NCBI GenBank assembly: GCA_016213865.1
Contig: JACQZL010000181.1
Span: forward strand, 1 to 21,258
DNA: 21,258 nucleotides
Reading direction: 5' to 3'
Source: Candidatus Rifleibacteriota bacterium
GTDB taxonomy: Bacteria > UBP17 > UBA6191 > JACPRK01
A program made the translations under genes and the position numbers. Shown here piece by piece: positions 1 through 6,399 of this stretch (position 1 is the stretch's first letter; each line of letters begins with the position of its first letter). The notes beneath the pieces are model-generated. The model saw only the letters and a program-made list of their open reading frames with translations, made no database searches and was not told the origin of the DNA.

Positions 1-21
1 CTCCTGCCAGCAAATCCATGA

Positions 22-273
22 CTGCTGGCGAATCAAGCAAGGTCATGCGTCGGCTCTCATGCGGCCCAGATCGACGCCGAGTTTCCAGATCGATTACGTC
101 TTGGATTCGTACTCGAGTACAACCGTTTGCATGCGAGTGGACTTCGCGGAGATGCCCTGTTCTTTGGCCTGCACGCTTTCGGCAGTGCCGGAAGGACGGA
201 CTTCCTGCTTCAGTCCGCGGCTCTTGCCGTTCTCTCTCACCTGTTCGTAGTTTGCGACGTGTTCGAGCGATGA
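22..273 (+). CDS. C-terminal fragment of probable ABC-3C effector protein (5' end missing or frameshifted)
   Basis: Frame 1 is open from 22 to a TGA at 271-273. It reads as a plausible protein end, with segments such as AQIDAEFPDRLRLGFVLEYN, GLRGDALFFGLHAF and LFVVCDVFER. Its stop overlaps the ATG of the next gene as ATGA (270-273), the tight coupling usual in ABC-3C operons, where an effector with a conserved C-terminal domain precedes the middle component and the ATPase. That order and the overlap are the main reasons for the call; the variable N-terminal effector domain lies outside the window. An in-frame TGA at 19-21 precedes it, and no ATG or GTG start with a ribosome site is visible inside. 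The gene is therefore probably frameshifted near positions 20-60, a pseudogene, or affected by a sequencing error. The family assignment is inference. Confidence 0.5.
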   Translation: MLANQARSCVGSHAAQIDAEFPDRLRLGFVLEYNRLHASGLRGDALFFGLHAFGSAGRTDFLLQSAALAVLSHLFVVCDVFER

Positions 274-494
274 TTGTTCCCACGAAACATCTCCCGACAA
301 GAGAGACACTTCTCGGTGTCGGGGCCGTGGTGCTCTTGCATCTCTCCGAGCCTGTGACGGTGAGTCGACTCTGGGAGCGGACTCGGCTCGAGCCGCGTGT
401 GGGGACCTTCGAGCGTTTTGTACTCGCGCTTGATCTGCTCTTTATCCTGGGTGCCTTGGAATTTGCTGACGGCTTGATTCGGAGGACGGCGTGA
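270..494 (+). CDS. ABC-three-component system middle component, MC6-like
   Basis: This 74-residue protein begins MIVPTKHLPTRETLLGVGA, continues with VTVSRLWER and ends FERFVLALDLLFILGALEFADGLIRR. That pattern is what I recall for the small middle component 6 of ABC-3C systems: an opening I-x-P-TKH, a 'TVSRLW' helix and a 'F-LALDLLFxLGAIE' helix leading to a basic C-terminus. In ABC-3C systems the middle component is thought to link the effector to the ATPase. The ATG at 270 is chosen because the family motif begins exactly there and because it overlaps the upstream stop as ATGA. The same frame stays open further upstream, but that part does not look like protein. Its own stop overlaps the ATPase start as GTGA (491-494). 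Family recognition is from memory of conserved motifs. Confidence 0.8.
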   Translation: MIVPTKHLPTRETLLGVGAVVLLHLSEPVTVSRLWERTRLEPRVGTFERFVLALDLLFILGALEFADGLIRRTA

Positions 495-2242
495 TTCTTC
501 ACGGGATTACCGCGAGTGAGCCCGGGTTTCAATCCGTTCGGTTTGGGCGCGGTCTCAATGTCATTCTGGCGGATCGCTCCTCCAGCGCTGACGCCAAGGA
601 TACCCGCAACGCCTTGGGCAAGACTACTCTTCTGGAGATTCTCGACTTCTGCCTGGGCGCGTCATCTGTGCGTGGTCGGGGGCTACTTGTACCTGCCCTT
701 CACGACTGGACCTTCTCACTGGATGCGACGATAGCAGGCGCCGCCGTCCGGGTTTCTCGCAGCGTTGACGACCCAGGACATGTCATCCTCGAGGGGGACT
801 GGGCTTCCTGGGTGAACCCACCGCAATGGGATCCCGACCTTGGCCGCGGATTCGTTTCTGTCCGCGAGTGGTGCTCCTTTTTGGGACGCGACGCGTTCGG
901 CCTATCCGCAGCAGATCGACAGGCTACGTTCCATCCGACTTTCCGAAGCCTGTTCTCCTACTTTCTTCGCCTCGGCCCGGACGCCTATCTGAGCCCATTT
1001 CAGCACTTCGCCAAGCAGTCTGCCTTGCACGTTCAGCTCAACACCTCGTTCCTCCTCGGCCTCTCTTGGGAGATGGCTCGGGAGTGGCACCTGCTCAAGG
1101 AGCAACAGGTGGATTTGCGCGCTGCAGAGAGAGCGATCGAGTCCGGTGTCATAGAAGGCGGGGGCGCGACTCTTGGCGAACTCCAAGCGGAACGGCTCCG
1201 CCTGGAGCAGCAGCTAGAGTCAGAGCAAACTGAACTGCAGCGCTTTCGCGTTCACCCGCAGTACCGTCGAATACAAGAGGAGGCAGACGGACTGACGGCT
1301 CAGCTTCATGAACTCGCTAACGTGAGCATAGCCGACCGGGGTCGCCTGAGACTGTACGAGGAGTCTCTGGCCGGCGAGCAACCTCCCGATGACCAGTCAC
1401 TTGAGTCGCTGTATCGGGAGGCTGGGGTTGTATTTCCGTCACAACTGCAGCGTACACTGGACGAGGCCAGAGACTTTCACCGTAATCTTGTCGTCAATCG
1501 GAGGCTCTTCCTCGAGAACGAGCTTCAGGCACTGCGCTCCCGAATGGCAAGCAGCGACGGTCGCATCAAGACTCTGTCATCGGAGCGAGGGGTCTTGCTT
1601 GAGGTGCTGCAGACGCATGGTGCTATCGATGAACTGACGCGCTTGCAGGAGGCTCACACCCGTACACAGCATCGGTTGGAGACGGTTAAGGGACGCATAG
1701 GGCAGGTGAGATCTCTGAAAGTGAAGCGGGCCGAGTTGAAGTCTGCGAGGGCCCAGCTTTTCAAGTCGACAGAGCTTGAATACGAGGAGAGAAAGGTCAT
1801 TTGGGAGAGGTCCGTTAGAGTGTTCAACGAGAACTCCTTCGCACTCTATAACACCCCGGGAAACCTGGTCATTGATATCACTGAGGCCGGGTACCGCTTT
1901 GATGTGGAGATTCAAGGTAGCCACAGCGAAGGAATTGGCAAGATGAAGGTGTTGTGTTACGACTTGATGCTTGCGGAGACGCTTCAGCAACATGCTCCGT
2001 GGCCTGGGTTCATTGCTCACGACAGTATCGTGTTTGATGGCGTCGACTCGCGGCAACGAGCTCGTGCGCTCGAGCTTGCTGCCAAGAAAGCTGATCAGCA
2101 AGGTTGGCAGTACATCTGCACACTCAACTCTGACATGGTGCCCACTTCGGACTTCTCGGCAGGGTTTAGTCTGCAACCATTCGTCGTGCTTCGCCTCACA
2201 GACCGCGACCCGTCCGGCAGCCTGCTGGGCATGAGGTACTGA
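491..2242 (+). CDS. ABC-3C system ATPase, DUF2326-type SMC/RecN-like protein
   Basis: This 583-residue protein has the layout of DUF2326 ABC-3C ATPases. The N-terminal lobe carries a P-loop at about 38-50 (TRNALGKTTLLEI), which lacks the first glycine of the classical GxxxxGKT/S. A long middle section contains predicted coiled coils at roughly 205-250 and 325-420, rich in E, L, Q and R. The C-terminal lobe begins near 450 and includes EGIGKMKVLCYDLML, where the ABC signature helix would lie, and FIAHDSIVFDGVDSRQRARA, the Walker B/D-loop region. Such ATPases are related to SMC and RecN nucleic-acid-associated proteins and are proposed to control an associated effector during phage or plasmid attack. 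The GTG start at 491 overlaps the middle-component stop by four bases, implying translational coupling. Base composition is less GC-rich than the minus-strand cluster, consistent with acquisition by transfer. Function in this strain is inferred. Confidence 0.85.
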   Translation: MILHGITASEPGFQSVRFGRGLNVILADRSSSADAKDTRNALGKTTLLEILDFCLGASSVRGRGLLVPALHDWTFSLDATIAGAAVRVSRSVDDPGHVILEGDWASWVNPPQWDPDLGRGFVSVREWCSFLGRDAFGLSAADRQATFHPTFRSLFSYFLRLGPDAYLSPFQHFAKQSALHVQLNTSFLLGLSWEMAREWHLLKEQQVDLRAAERAIESGVIEGGGATLGELQAERLRLEQQLESEQTELQRFRVHPQYRRIQEEADGLTAQLHELANVSIADRGRLRLYEESLAGEQPPDDQSLESLYREAGVVFPSQLQRTLDEARDFHRNLVVNRRLFLENELQALRSRMASSDGRIKTLSSERGVLLEVLQTHGAIDELTRLQEAHTRTQHRLETVKGRIGQVRSLKVKRAELKSARAQLFKSTELEYEERKVIWERSVRVFNENSFALYNTPGNLVIDITEAGYRFDVEIQGSHSEGIGKMKVLCYDLMLAETLQQHAPWPGFIAHDSIVFDGVDSRQRARALELAAKKADQQGWQYICTLNSDMVPTSDFSAGFSLQPFVVLRLTDRDPSGSLLGMRY

Positions 2243-2265
2243 GACGGCGTCTACGCCCCGTCCCT

Positions 2266-2282
2266 GCCGGCTCTTGGCCGGC
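2266..2282 (+). terminator. Hairpin downstream of the ABC-3C ATPase, possibly part of a dispersed repeat
   Basis: A six-base stem GCCGGC (2266-2271 and 2277-2282) with loop TCTTG lies 24 bases after the ATPase stop. No U-tract follows, so a role as an intrinsic terminator is only possible. Bases 2259-2272 (CGTCCCTGCCGGCT) recur identically at 16888-16901, so this may be a dispersed repeat rather than a dedicated terminator. Confidence 0.3.
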
Positions 2283-2394
2283 GCCAGCCGGGTAAGCCAT
2301 GGATTCCAACTGCGGGCAGGACAAACGTCTGGCTCAGAACGCGAACGAGGAAGCGTCGCTGACTTATGGCGGACCTGTCGGAAAGCCGTGGAGG

Positions 2395-2456
2395 TCTCGA
2401 ACCCTGGCCCCGATTCGGGGCTCTCGAACCCGGTGCCGAGGGCGTCCGCGCCCTCG
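2395..2456 (+). repeat. Direct-repeat and hairpin block upstream of the small exported protein
   Basis: The 10-mer TCTCGAACCC occurs at 2395-2404 and 2422-2431. The near-perfect palindrome GCCCCGATTCGGGGC lies between the copies (2407-2421). A second hairpin follows, with an 8-bp stem CGAGGGCG/CGCCCTCG (2437-2444 and 2449-2456) and loop TCCG. It ends just before a GGAGG ribosome site at 2458-2462 for the ATG at 2470, so it sits in the 5' leader and could affect translation or termination. The remainder of the gap 2243-2469 shows nothing else I recognise. Confidence 0.5.
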
Positions 2457-2469
2457 TGGAGGCGCAATC

Positions 2470-2979
2470 ATGCGTGGAACCTCGCTGACCCTTCTGCTCG
2501 TCGTGAGTCTCGTTGGACTCCTGGCCACACCAGGGGGATCGATTGCCGGACCGCCGGTGCCTCTGGGGCTCTCCGGTTCGTCCGGGGCGCCCACTGCGCG
2601 TAAGGCCCCGGCGACGGGCACGGGATCGACGGACCTGGCAGCAAAGCTCCGGCTCACTGTCCGGCTGGAGCAGGACAAGCTGTCGGCCGAAGTGACCAAT
2701 TTCTCGTCCGGTACGGTCACCTTCCACTTCGACCCGTGCGGCATCTGCTTCTGGACGACTTCGGTCGACGGAGGTGCCTGGGGACAACTCCTGCAGGCCA
2801 TGCACGAGGCCCCGTGCGTCCACGCGAACGAGACTTCGCTGCCGCCCGGCCAGAGCATCGATCGCCTGCTGGAGTGGACCCCGCCGAGCAATGCCAACCG
2901 GGTGAAGGTGCGCTATTCCTACGGCCCCCGTGACGAACCGCACCTCTTCCTGCAATCGAACGAGCTGGTTCTCAGGTAG
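2470..2979 (+). CDS. Small exported protein, possibly BsuPI-like beta-sandwich
   Basis: The 169-residue product begins MRGTSLTLLLVVSLVGLLATPGG, a clear Sec signal peptide, so it is probably exported. After a Pro/Gly/Ala-rich linker, the part from about residue 55 reads like an immunoglobulin-like beta sandwich: alternating strands LRLTVRLEQDKLSAEVTN and GTVTFHFD, a W-containing middle, LPPGQSIDRLLEW, then VKVRYSY. This resembles the BsuPI-type domain, known from an intracellular proteinase inhibitor but widespread in exported proteins of unknown role. Cysteines at DPCGICFW and APC could form disulphides outside the cytoplasm. The ATG at 2470 is chosen over the longer frame because GGAGG lies seven bases upstream and the signal peptide starts there. 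Domain identity is tentative and no function is claimed. Confidence 0.7.
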   Translation: MRGTSLTLLLVVSLVGLLATPGGSIAGPPVPLGLSGSSGAPTARKAPATGTGSTDLAAKLRLTVRLEQDKLSAEVTNFSSGTVTFHFDPCGICFWTTSVDGGAWGQLLQAMHEAPCVHANETSLPPGQSIDRLLEWTPPSNANRVKVRYSYGPRDEPHLFLQSNELVLR

Positions 2980-3078
2980 TGGCGCGCTGGTTCTCTCGGC
3001 GCGACGACTTCCGCGAGCCGGGAAACGGGCACCTACCAACTCAAGGCCACCTTCCGCTCCGTCACCCTCGCGAAGCAT

Positions 3079-3159
3079 GTCCCCGCGAAAGCGGGGAGCG
3101 GGGGTCCAGAAATCCTGTAACCATCAGGACTCCTGGATTCCCGCTTTCGCGGGAATGAC
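3079..3159. repeat. REP/MITE-like palindromic interspersed repeat
   Basis: Two inverted arms lie about 40 bases apart: CCCCGCGAAAGCGGGG with trailing GGGGGTCCAG on the left, and CTGGATTCCCGCTTTCGCGG followed by GAATGAC on the right. Each arm is itself a hairpin around GCGAAAGC or GCTTTCGC. The 'CTGGATTCCCGCTTTCGCGG' unit is a well-known class of interspersed repeat in many bacteria, usually found as such mirrored pairs and resembling REP sequences moved by TnpA-REP (RAYT) transposases. No transposase is present here. The left arm has diverged (CCCCGC instead of TCCCGC). It lies between two same-direction genes and could also act as a terminator. Apart from this and the promoter listed next, the gap 2980-3246 shows nothing recognisable. 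Confidence 0.8.
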
Positions 3160-3233
3160 GCCCGAATTGTACGGGTGACTTGGACTACTCTGACCGGTGT
3201 CGTGAAACGGTAGCGCCACGGAGGACAGGCGCC

Positions 3234-3239
3234 TACAAT
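3234..3239 (+). promoter_or_regulatory. Candidate -10 box for a leaderless kinase mRNA
   Basis: TACAAT (one mismatch to TATAAT) ends seven bases before the GTG start at 3247. Transcription beginning the usual distance downstream would start at or next to the start codon, leaving no room for a ribosome site. A GGAGG at 3220-3224 lies too far upstream (22 bases) to serve as one. No convincing -35 element is seen around 3211-3217. Confidence 0.4.
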
Positions 3240-3246
3240 TCGAGGT

Positions 3247-5499
3247 GTGGAGAATACCCCACCCTGGCCTCGAGGTGCCCCGACGGCAGGATGCTGCCTG
3301 GGTGACTATGTCCTTCTGGAGAGGCTTGGCAAGGGAGGAAGCGGGGTCGTACACCGCGCCCGGCAAGGCTCGCTGCACCGCGAAGTGGCCATCAAGCTGC
3401 TGCTCTCGGCCGACCCGCTGGAGCCCGAGGGCCGGCGCCGCTTCGTGCAGGAAGGTCGCCTGGCCGCTCGCCTCAGCCACCCTCGCATCGTGCACGTCTT
3501 CGACGTGGGAGAGCACGAGGGCCTTCCGTACCTCGTCTTCGAGCTGATCGACGGAGGCACCCTGCGAGACCGCCTCGACGCGGTCGGCCGCCTCCAGGTC
3601 GACGAGGCCGTGCGCACAGTGGCGGCCTGCGCCGAGGGGCTCGGCGCGATCCACGCGGCGGGCATCCTGCACCGCGACGTCAAGCCGGGCAACATCTTCC
3701 TCTCACGCACTCGCGGCCCGCTCATCGGCGACCTGGGCCTGGGAAAGGACCTGTCTGCCAGCAGTCCCATGACGCGAGCCGGACACGTCGTCGGAACCCT
3801 GGGATACCTCGCTCCCGAGACGGTTGCAGGAGCCGGGTACTCGGCCTCGACGGACCTCTATTCGCTGGGATTGGTGCTCTTCGAAGGCCTGACGGGCGAG
3901 CCGGCTTTTCACGACTCGGACCAGCAACGTCTCATCTTCATGCGCCTTGGCAGCGAGCCCCCGGACCCCTGCACCCGACGGAACGAGTTGCCGCCGGCAC
4001 TCGGTCGATTCGTCAAGAAGGCCCTCGCGCGGAAGCCTCAGGACCGGTTTCTCGATGCCCCGCACTTCCGGGAAGAGCTGCTGCGTCTTCAGGGACCCTT
4101 AGGCGACGCCTCCACCTCGGTGGCGATCCCGCTCGAGTCTTCTCCGGCCGCCGCGCAGACGGTGGTCGAGAAAGCACCTTGCGCCCGGCACGCCCACCGC
4201 GGGGGCTCTCGCCAACCTGAGGCCGGATCCGGAGCGCGGCCGGCCCGAGTGCTGTCCCTCCTGGGCGTGGCGGCACTGGCGTGCGCCGCCGTAGCGGGGC
4301 TCTTCTCTGCACTCCGGTCCTCGACGGCAAACCTCGAGAAGCCGCCGTCCCTGGCTTCGAGCGTGCGTGGTTCGCTCACTTCCACGGGAGCCGCGGCGGG
4401 GCGGCCGGAAACCGACCCGCTGCGGCCCGAGGCGGAGGCCCTGGTGCAGCAGGCGCTGGCGGCAGTCGGCCGGAGCCGGCGGCGCGTCCGCGAGATGACC
4501 GCCGATTCGCCAGCCCTCTCCGGCAGTCCGTCCAAGCCGGTCAGGGTCCTGGCCGCGGCGTGGGCCGAGAGCCTCCCCGGTCTCCTCGCCGCCGTGAAGG
4601 CGAACCTCGAGCTTGCGGGACAGGGGAACCCGACCGGCTGCACCCGAGCCGGCGCCTGTCTCGTTGACCAGTACCGGCTGTATGAGCTGTGTCTCGACAG
4701 GTTGCACGAGGCGACGTACCGGCAAGTGTCGCCGAGGTTTGAAACCGACCTGTTGGGGCTCCAGGCTTTTGCGCTGGTCGGGGCGGCGATGGACGGGTTC
4801 CGGCAGCAAGCGTCGGGACCGGCCTTCCGTCTCCTGGAAGTGGTCCCGAAAGATGCCGGCAGAGGGCCCGAGCTCCAGTTGGACGCTGGGGTGGTGGGAC
4901 TCCTGGTGATGAGCCGGGATGCCCGTCAAAGCAGGCTGACCCGCCAGGAGGTCTCCCAGCGGGCCTCGAAGCTCGCGCGCCGAGCCTGGCCGATCTTGCT
5001 GGCGCGTCATCCCCCGGACCTGGCCGGAGTCAATGCAGGATGGGCGCTGCTGACCGGCCTTCGGTGGTTGGGGGCCACTTCTGTGGTCCGCGAGCTCTGC
5101 CGCGAGGCCGAGCGGTCGGCGGTTCGGGCTGCTTCCGGGGACAATCCGAGCGGCGACCTCGCGGCTCAGGTGTTGGCTTTCGATGTCGAGTACTGCCGGA
5201 TCGACGCGCAACTCGCCCCTTCCGACATTGCCACCGGGCCGGACCACCGTGAACGGGGACAGCGCGCCTGGGTCTCGCTTCGCGATCGGTTCCTGTCGAA
5301 GTGGCCCTGGGAGTTGCGTGCGGGAAAGGCGATCCCGGTCCCGGGTGGTCCGGCCGGGGCCCGCTTGACGGAGTTGCACGAGGCGGCGCTCGAACGGTTG
5401 ACGCAGCTTCGTAAGCGGCTGCATGACCTGGAGGAGCAGTTGGGGAATCGGGTCCCGCCCGAGCCAACCCGGCCGCAACCGGCCACCGGGACCCACTGA
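3247..5499 (+). CDS. Membrane-anchored eukaryotic-like Ser/Thr protein kinase with novel C-terminal domain
   Basis: This 750-residue protein has a cytoplasmic Hanks-type kinase domain at about 18-285. It shows the glycine loop GKGGSGVV (29-35), VAIK lysine 50, helix-C glutamate 69, catalytic HRDVKPGN (Asp144, Asn149), a metal-binding DLG in place of DFG (162-164), LAPE (188-191), STDLYSLG (Asp203) and the late arginine in QDRF (267). All catalytic residues are present, so it should be active. A proline/alanine linker follows, then one transmembrane helix at about 335-355 (LSLLGVAALACAAVAGLF). The roughly 390-residue outer part is predicted mostly helical and contains an unrecognised domain with CTRAGACL and ELCLDRLHEATY; no PASTA or TPR repeats are evident. 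The outer domain probably senses a signal or partner. The GTG start is set by the kinase N-terminus and the adjacent -10 box. The gene stands alone, after a repeat. Confidence 0.9.
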   Translation: MENTPPWPRGAPTAGCCLGDYVLLERLGKGGSGVVHRARQGSLHREVAIKLLLSADPLEPEGRRRFVQEGRLAARLSHPRIVHVFDVGEHEGLPYLVFELIDGGTLRDRLDAVGRLQVDEAVRTVAACAEGLGAIHAAGILHRDVKPGNIFLSRTRGPLIGDLGLGKDLSASSPMTRAGHVVGTLGYLAPETVAGAGYSASTDLYSLGLVLFEGLTGEPAFHDSDQQRLIFMRLGSEPPDPCTRRNELPPALGRFVKKALARKPQDRFLDAPHFREELLRLQGPLGDASTSVAIPLESSPAAAQTVVEKAPCARHAHRGGSRQPEAGSGARPARVLSLLGVAALACAAVAGLFSALRSSTANLEKPPSLASSVRGSLTSTGAAAGRPETDPLRPEAEALVQQALAAVGRSRRRVREMTADSPALSGSPSKPVRVLAAAWAESLPGLLAAVKANLELAGQGNPTGCTRAGACLVDQYRLYELCLDRLHEATYRQVSPRFETDLLGLQAFALVGAAMDGFRQQASGPAFRLLEVVPKDAGRGPELQLDAGVVGLLVMSRDARQSRLTRQEVSQRASKLARRAWPILLARHPPDLAGVNAGWALLTGLRWLGATSVVRELCREAERSAVRAASGDNPSGDLAAQVLAFDVEYCRIDAQLAPSDIATGPDHRERGQRAWVSLRDRFLSKWPWELRAGKAIPVPGGPAGARLTELHEAALERLTQLRKRLHDLEEQLGNRVPPEPTRPQPATGTH

Positions 5500-5606
5500 A
5501 CCGACACGTGCGGACGGGAGCAACCCCGAACAGATGGAGCCAGATCCGAGCTGCAGGTCAGGAGCAGCTCTGGTTGGTTTCCGTGGAGAGTCGTAGGTGA
5601 ACCGCT

Positions 5607-5630
5607 GAGAACGCGGAGAACGCGGAGAGA
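5607..5630. repeat. 9-bp tandem repeat upstream of the toxin-antitoxin operon
   Basis: GAGAACGCG occurs at 5607-5615 and 5616-5624, followed by a partial GAGAGA. The array occupies the place where a -35 element for the TATAAT at 5641 would lie, and no -35 consensus is visible. The rest of 5500-5634 shows no recognisable feature. Confidence 0.6.
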
Positions 5631-5634
5631 GAAG

Positions 5635-5653
5635 TGGTACTATAATGGTACCA
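5635..5653 (+). promoter_or_regulatory. Toxin-antitoxin promoter with operator palindrome over the -10 box
   Basis: A perfect -10 box TATAAT (5641-5646) is framed by the inverted repeat TGGTAC (5635-5640) and GTACCA (5648-5653). A third GGTAC lies at 5658-5662. Ribbon-helix-helix antitoxins such as FitA bind paired palindromic half-sites over their own promoter, so this is probably the autoregulatory operator. The resulting leader of about 36 bases contains AAGGTGA (5677-5683), five bases before the ATG at 5689. Confidence 0.65.
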
Positions 5654-5688
5654 GCACGGTACTCCTGGTCGCCAGCAAGGTGATAGAC

Positions 5689-5931
5689 ATGCCGAACCTC
5701 AGCCTGAAAAACGTGTCCGAAGACCTGTACCAGAGACTTCAAAGAAAGGCAGTCGAGCATCGCCGGAGCCTGAATAGCGAGATCCTCTGTACGCTCGAGG
5801 AGGCCTTGCGCACGACGAGGGTGGACCCTGATAGTTTCCTGGCCAGGGTGGAGGCCATACAGCGGCGGATCAAGGGGGCCCCGCTGACTGATGAACTGCT
5901 GCGGGAGGCAAAGGAGGAAGGCCGGCGATGA
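5689..5931 (+). CDS. FitA-like ribbon-helix-helix antitoxin
   Basis: This 80-residue protein begins MPNLSLKNVSEDLYQRLQ. The strand NLSLKNV (3-9) would contact DNA as a dimer; helix A is SEDLYQRLQRKAVEHR and helix B is SLNSEILCTLEEALR. This is the classic FitA/Arc/MetJ layout. The charged tail (about 42-80, ending EEGRR) would wrap around and inhibit the PIN toxin. The ATG at 5689 is preferred to an in-frame GTG at 5680 because AAGGTGA precedes it at good spacing and the family sequence begins there. Its TGA overlaps the toxin ATG as ATGA (5928-5931), typical of type II toxin-antitoxin pairs. It probably represses its own promoter through the palindrome at 5635-5653. Confidence 0.9.
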   Translation: MPNLSLKNVSEDLYQRLQRKAVEHRRSLNSEILCTLEEALRTTRVDPDSFLARVEAIQRRIKGAPLTDELLREAKEEGRR

Positions 5932-6329
5932 TTGTGGCCGACACGAATCTCATAGCGTACCTGCTGATTCCTGGCGAGCACACGTCCGTGGCGAAGGCAG
6001 TACTGAAAAAGGACCCCGCTTGGCATGCGCCCACCTTGTGGCGTACTGAGTGCGTCAGCGTGCTGCTGAAGCATCTGAAGCGTGGCGACTTTGGACCCGA
6101 TGTTGCCCTGGACTTGATCGACTCGGCGCTGGAGTTGATGAAGACCGGGGAACATCATGTCAGACAGGCCGACGTCCTTCGCCTGGCCCAGAAGTCGGGC
6201 CGCTCCGCCTATGACTGCGACTTCGTAGCCTTGGCCCAAGACTTGAATCTGACGCTGGTCACTGCGGACGAGAGGCTTGCAGGAGCTTTCCCGGACTGCA
6301 TCCGGACCATGGACGAGTTCCTGAAGTGA
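5928..6329 (+). CDS. PIN-domain ribonuclease toxin (VapC/FitB family)
   Basis: At 133 residues this is the normal size for a single PIN-domain toxin, which cuts RNA (often tRNA or rRNA in VapC homologues) using metal ions held by conserved acidic residues. The expected residues are present: Asp5 in MIVADTN, Glu41 in WRTECV, Asp96 and Asp98 in SAYDCDFVALA, and Asp114 in TADERL. The toxin is therefore predicted to be intact and active. It is translated from an ATG overlapping the antitoxin stop. The actual RNA target cannot be read from sequence. The antitoxin type suggests the FitAB subgroup within VapBC. Confidence 0.9.
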   Translation: MIVADTNLIAYLLIPGEHTSVAKAVLKKDPAWHAPTLWRTECVSVLLKHLKRGDFGPDVALDLIDSALELMKTGEHHVRQADVLRLAQKSGRSAYDCDFVALAQDLNLTLVTADERLAGAFPDCIRTMDEFLK

Positions 6330-6368
6330 CGCCCCGTGGCGAGTAGTCGCATCGGCCCATAGTCACGT

Positions 6369-6388
6369 CGCGAGGCCACGCCCTCGCG
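6369..6388. terminator. Hairpin between converging genes, possible bidirectional terminator
   Basis: A seven-base stem CGCGAGG/CCTCGCG (6369-6375 and 6382-6388) with loop CCACGC lies between the toxin stop at 6329 and the converging minus-strand stop at 6400. It has no U-tract on either side, so terminator function is inferred from its position. Confidence 0.4.
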
Positions 6389-6399
6389 CCTACGACTGC

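Noticed and set aside
18..269. N-terminal extension of the middle component from an ATG at 18
   Set aside because: The translation is Arg/Ser/Cys-rich and unlike protein, while another frame codes for the effector end here. The family motif starts at 270.
2390..2440. tRNA-like GGTTCGA on the minus strand
   Set aside because: The T-arm-like sequence appears twice as part of a direct repeat, and no acceptor, D or anticodon arms can be built around it.
5680..5688. GTG start for the antitoxin three codons upstream
   Set aside because: It overlaps the AAGGTGA ribosome site. The ATG at 5689 has proper spacing and matches the family start.
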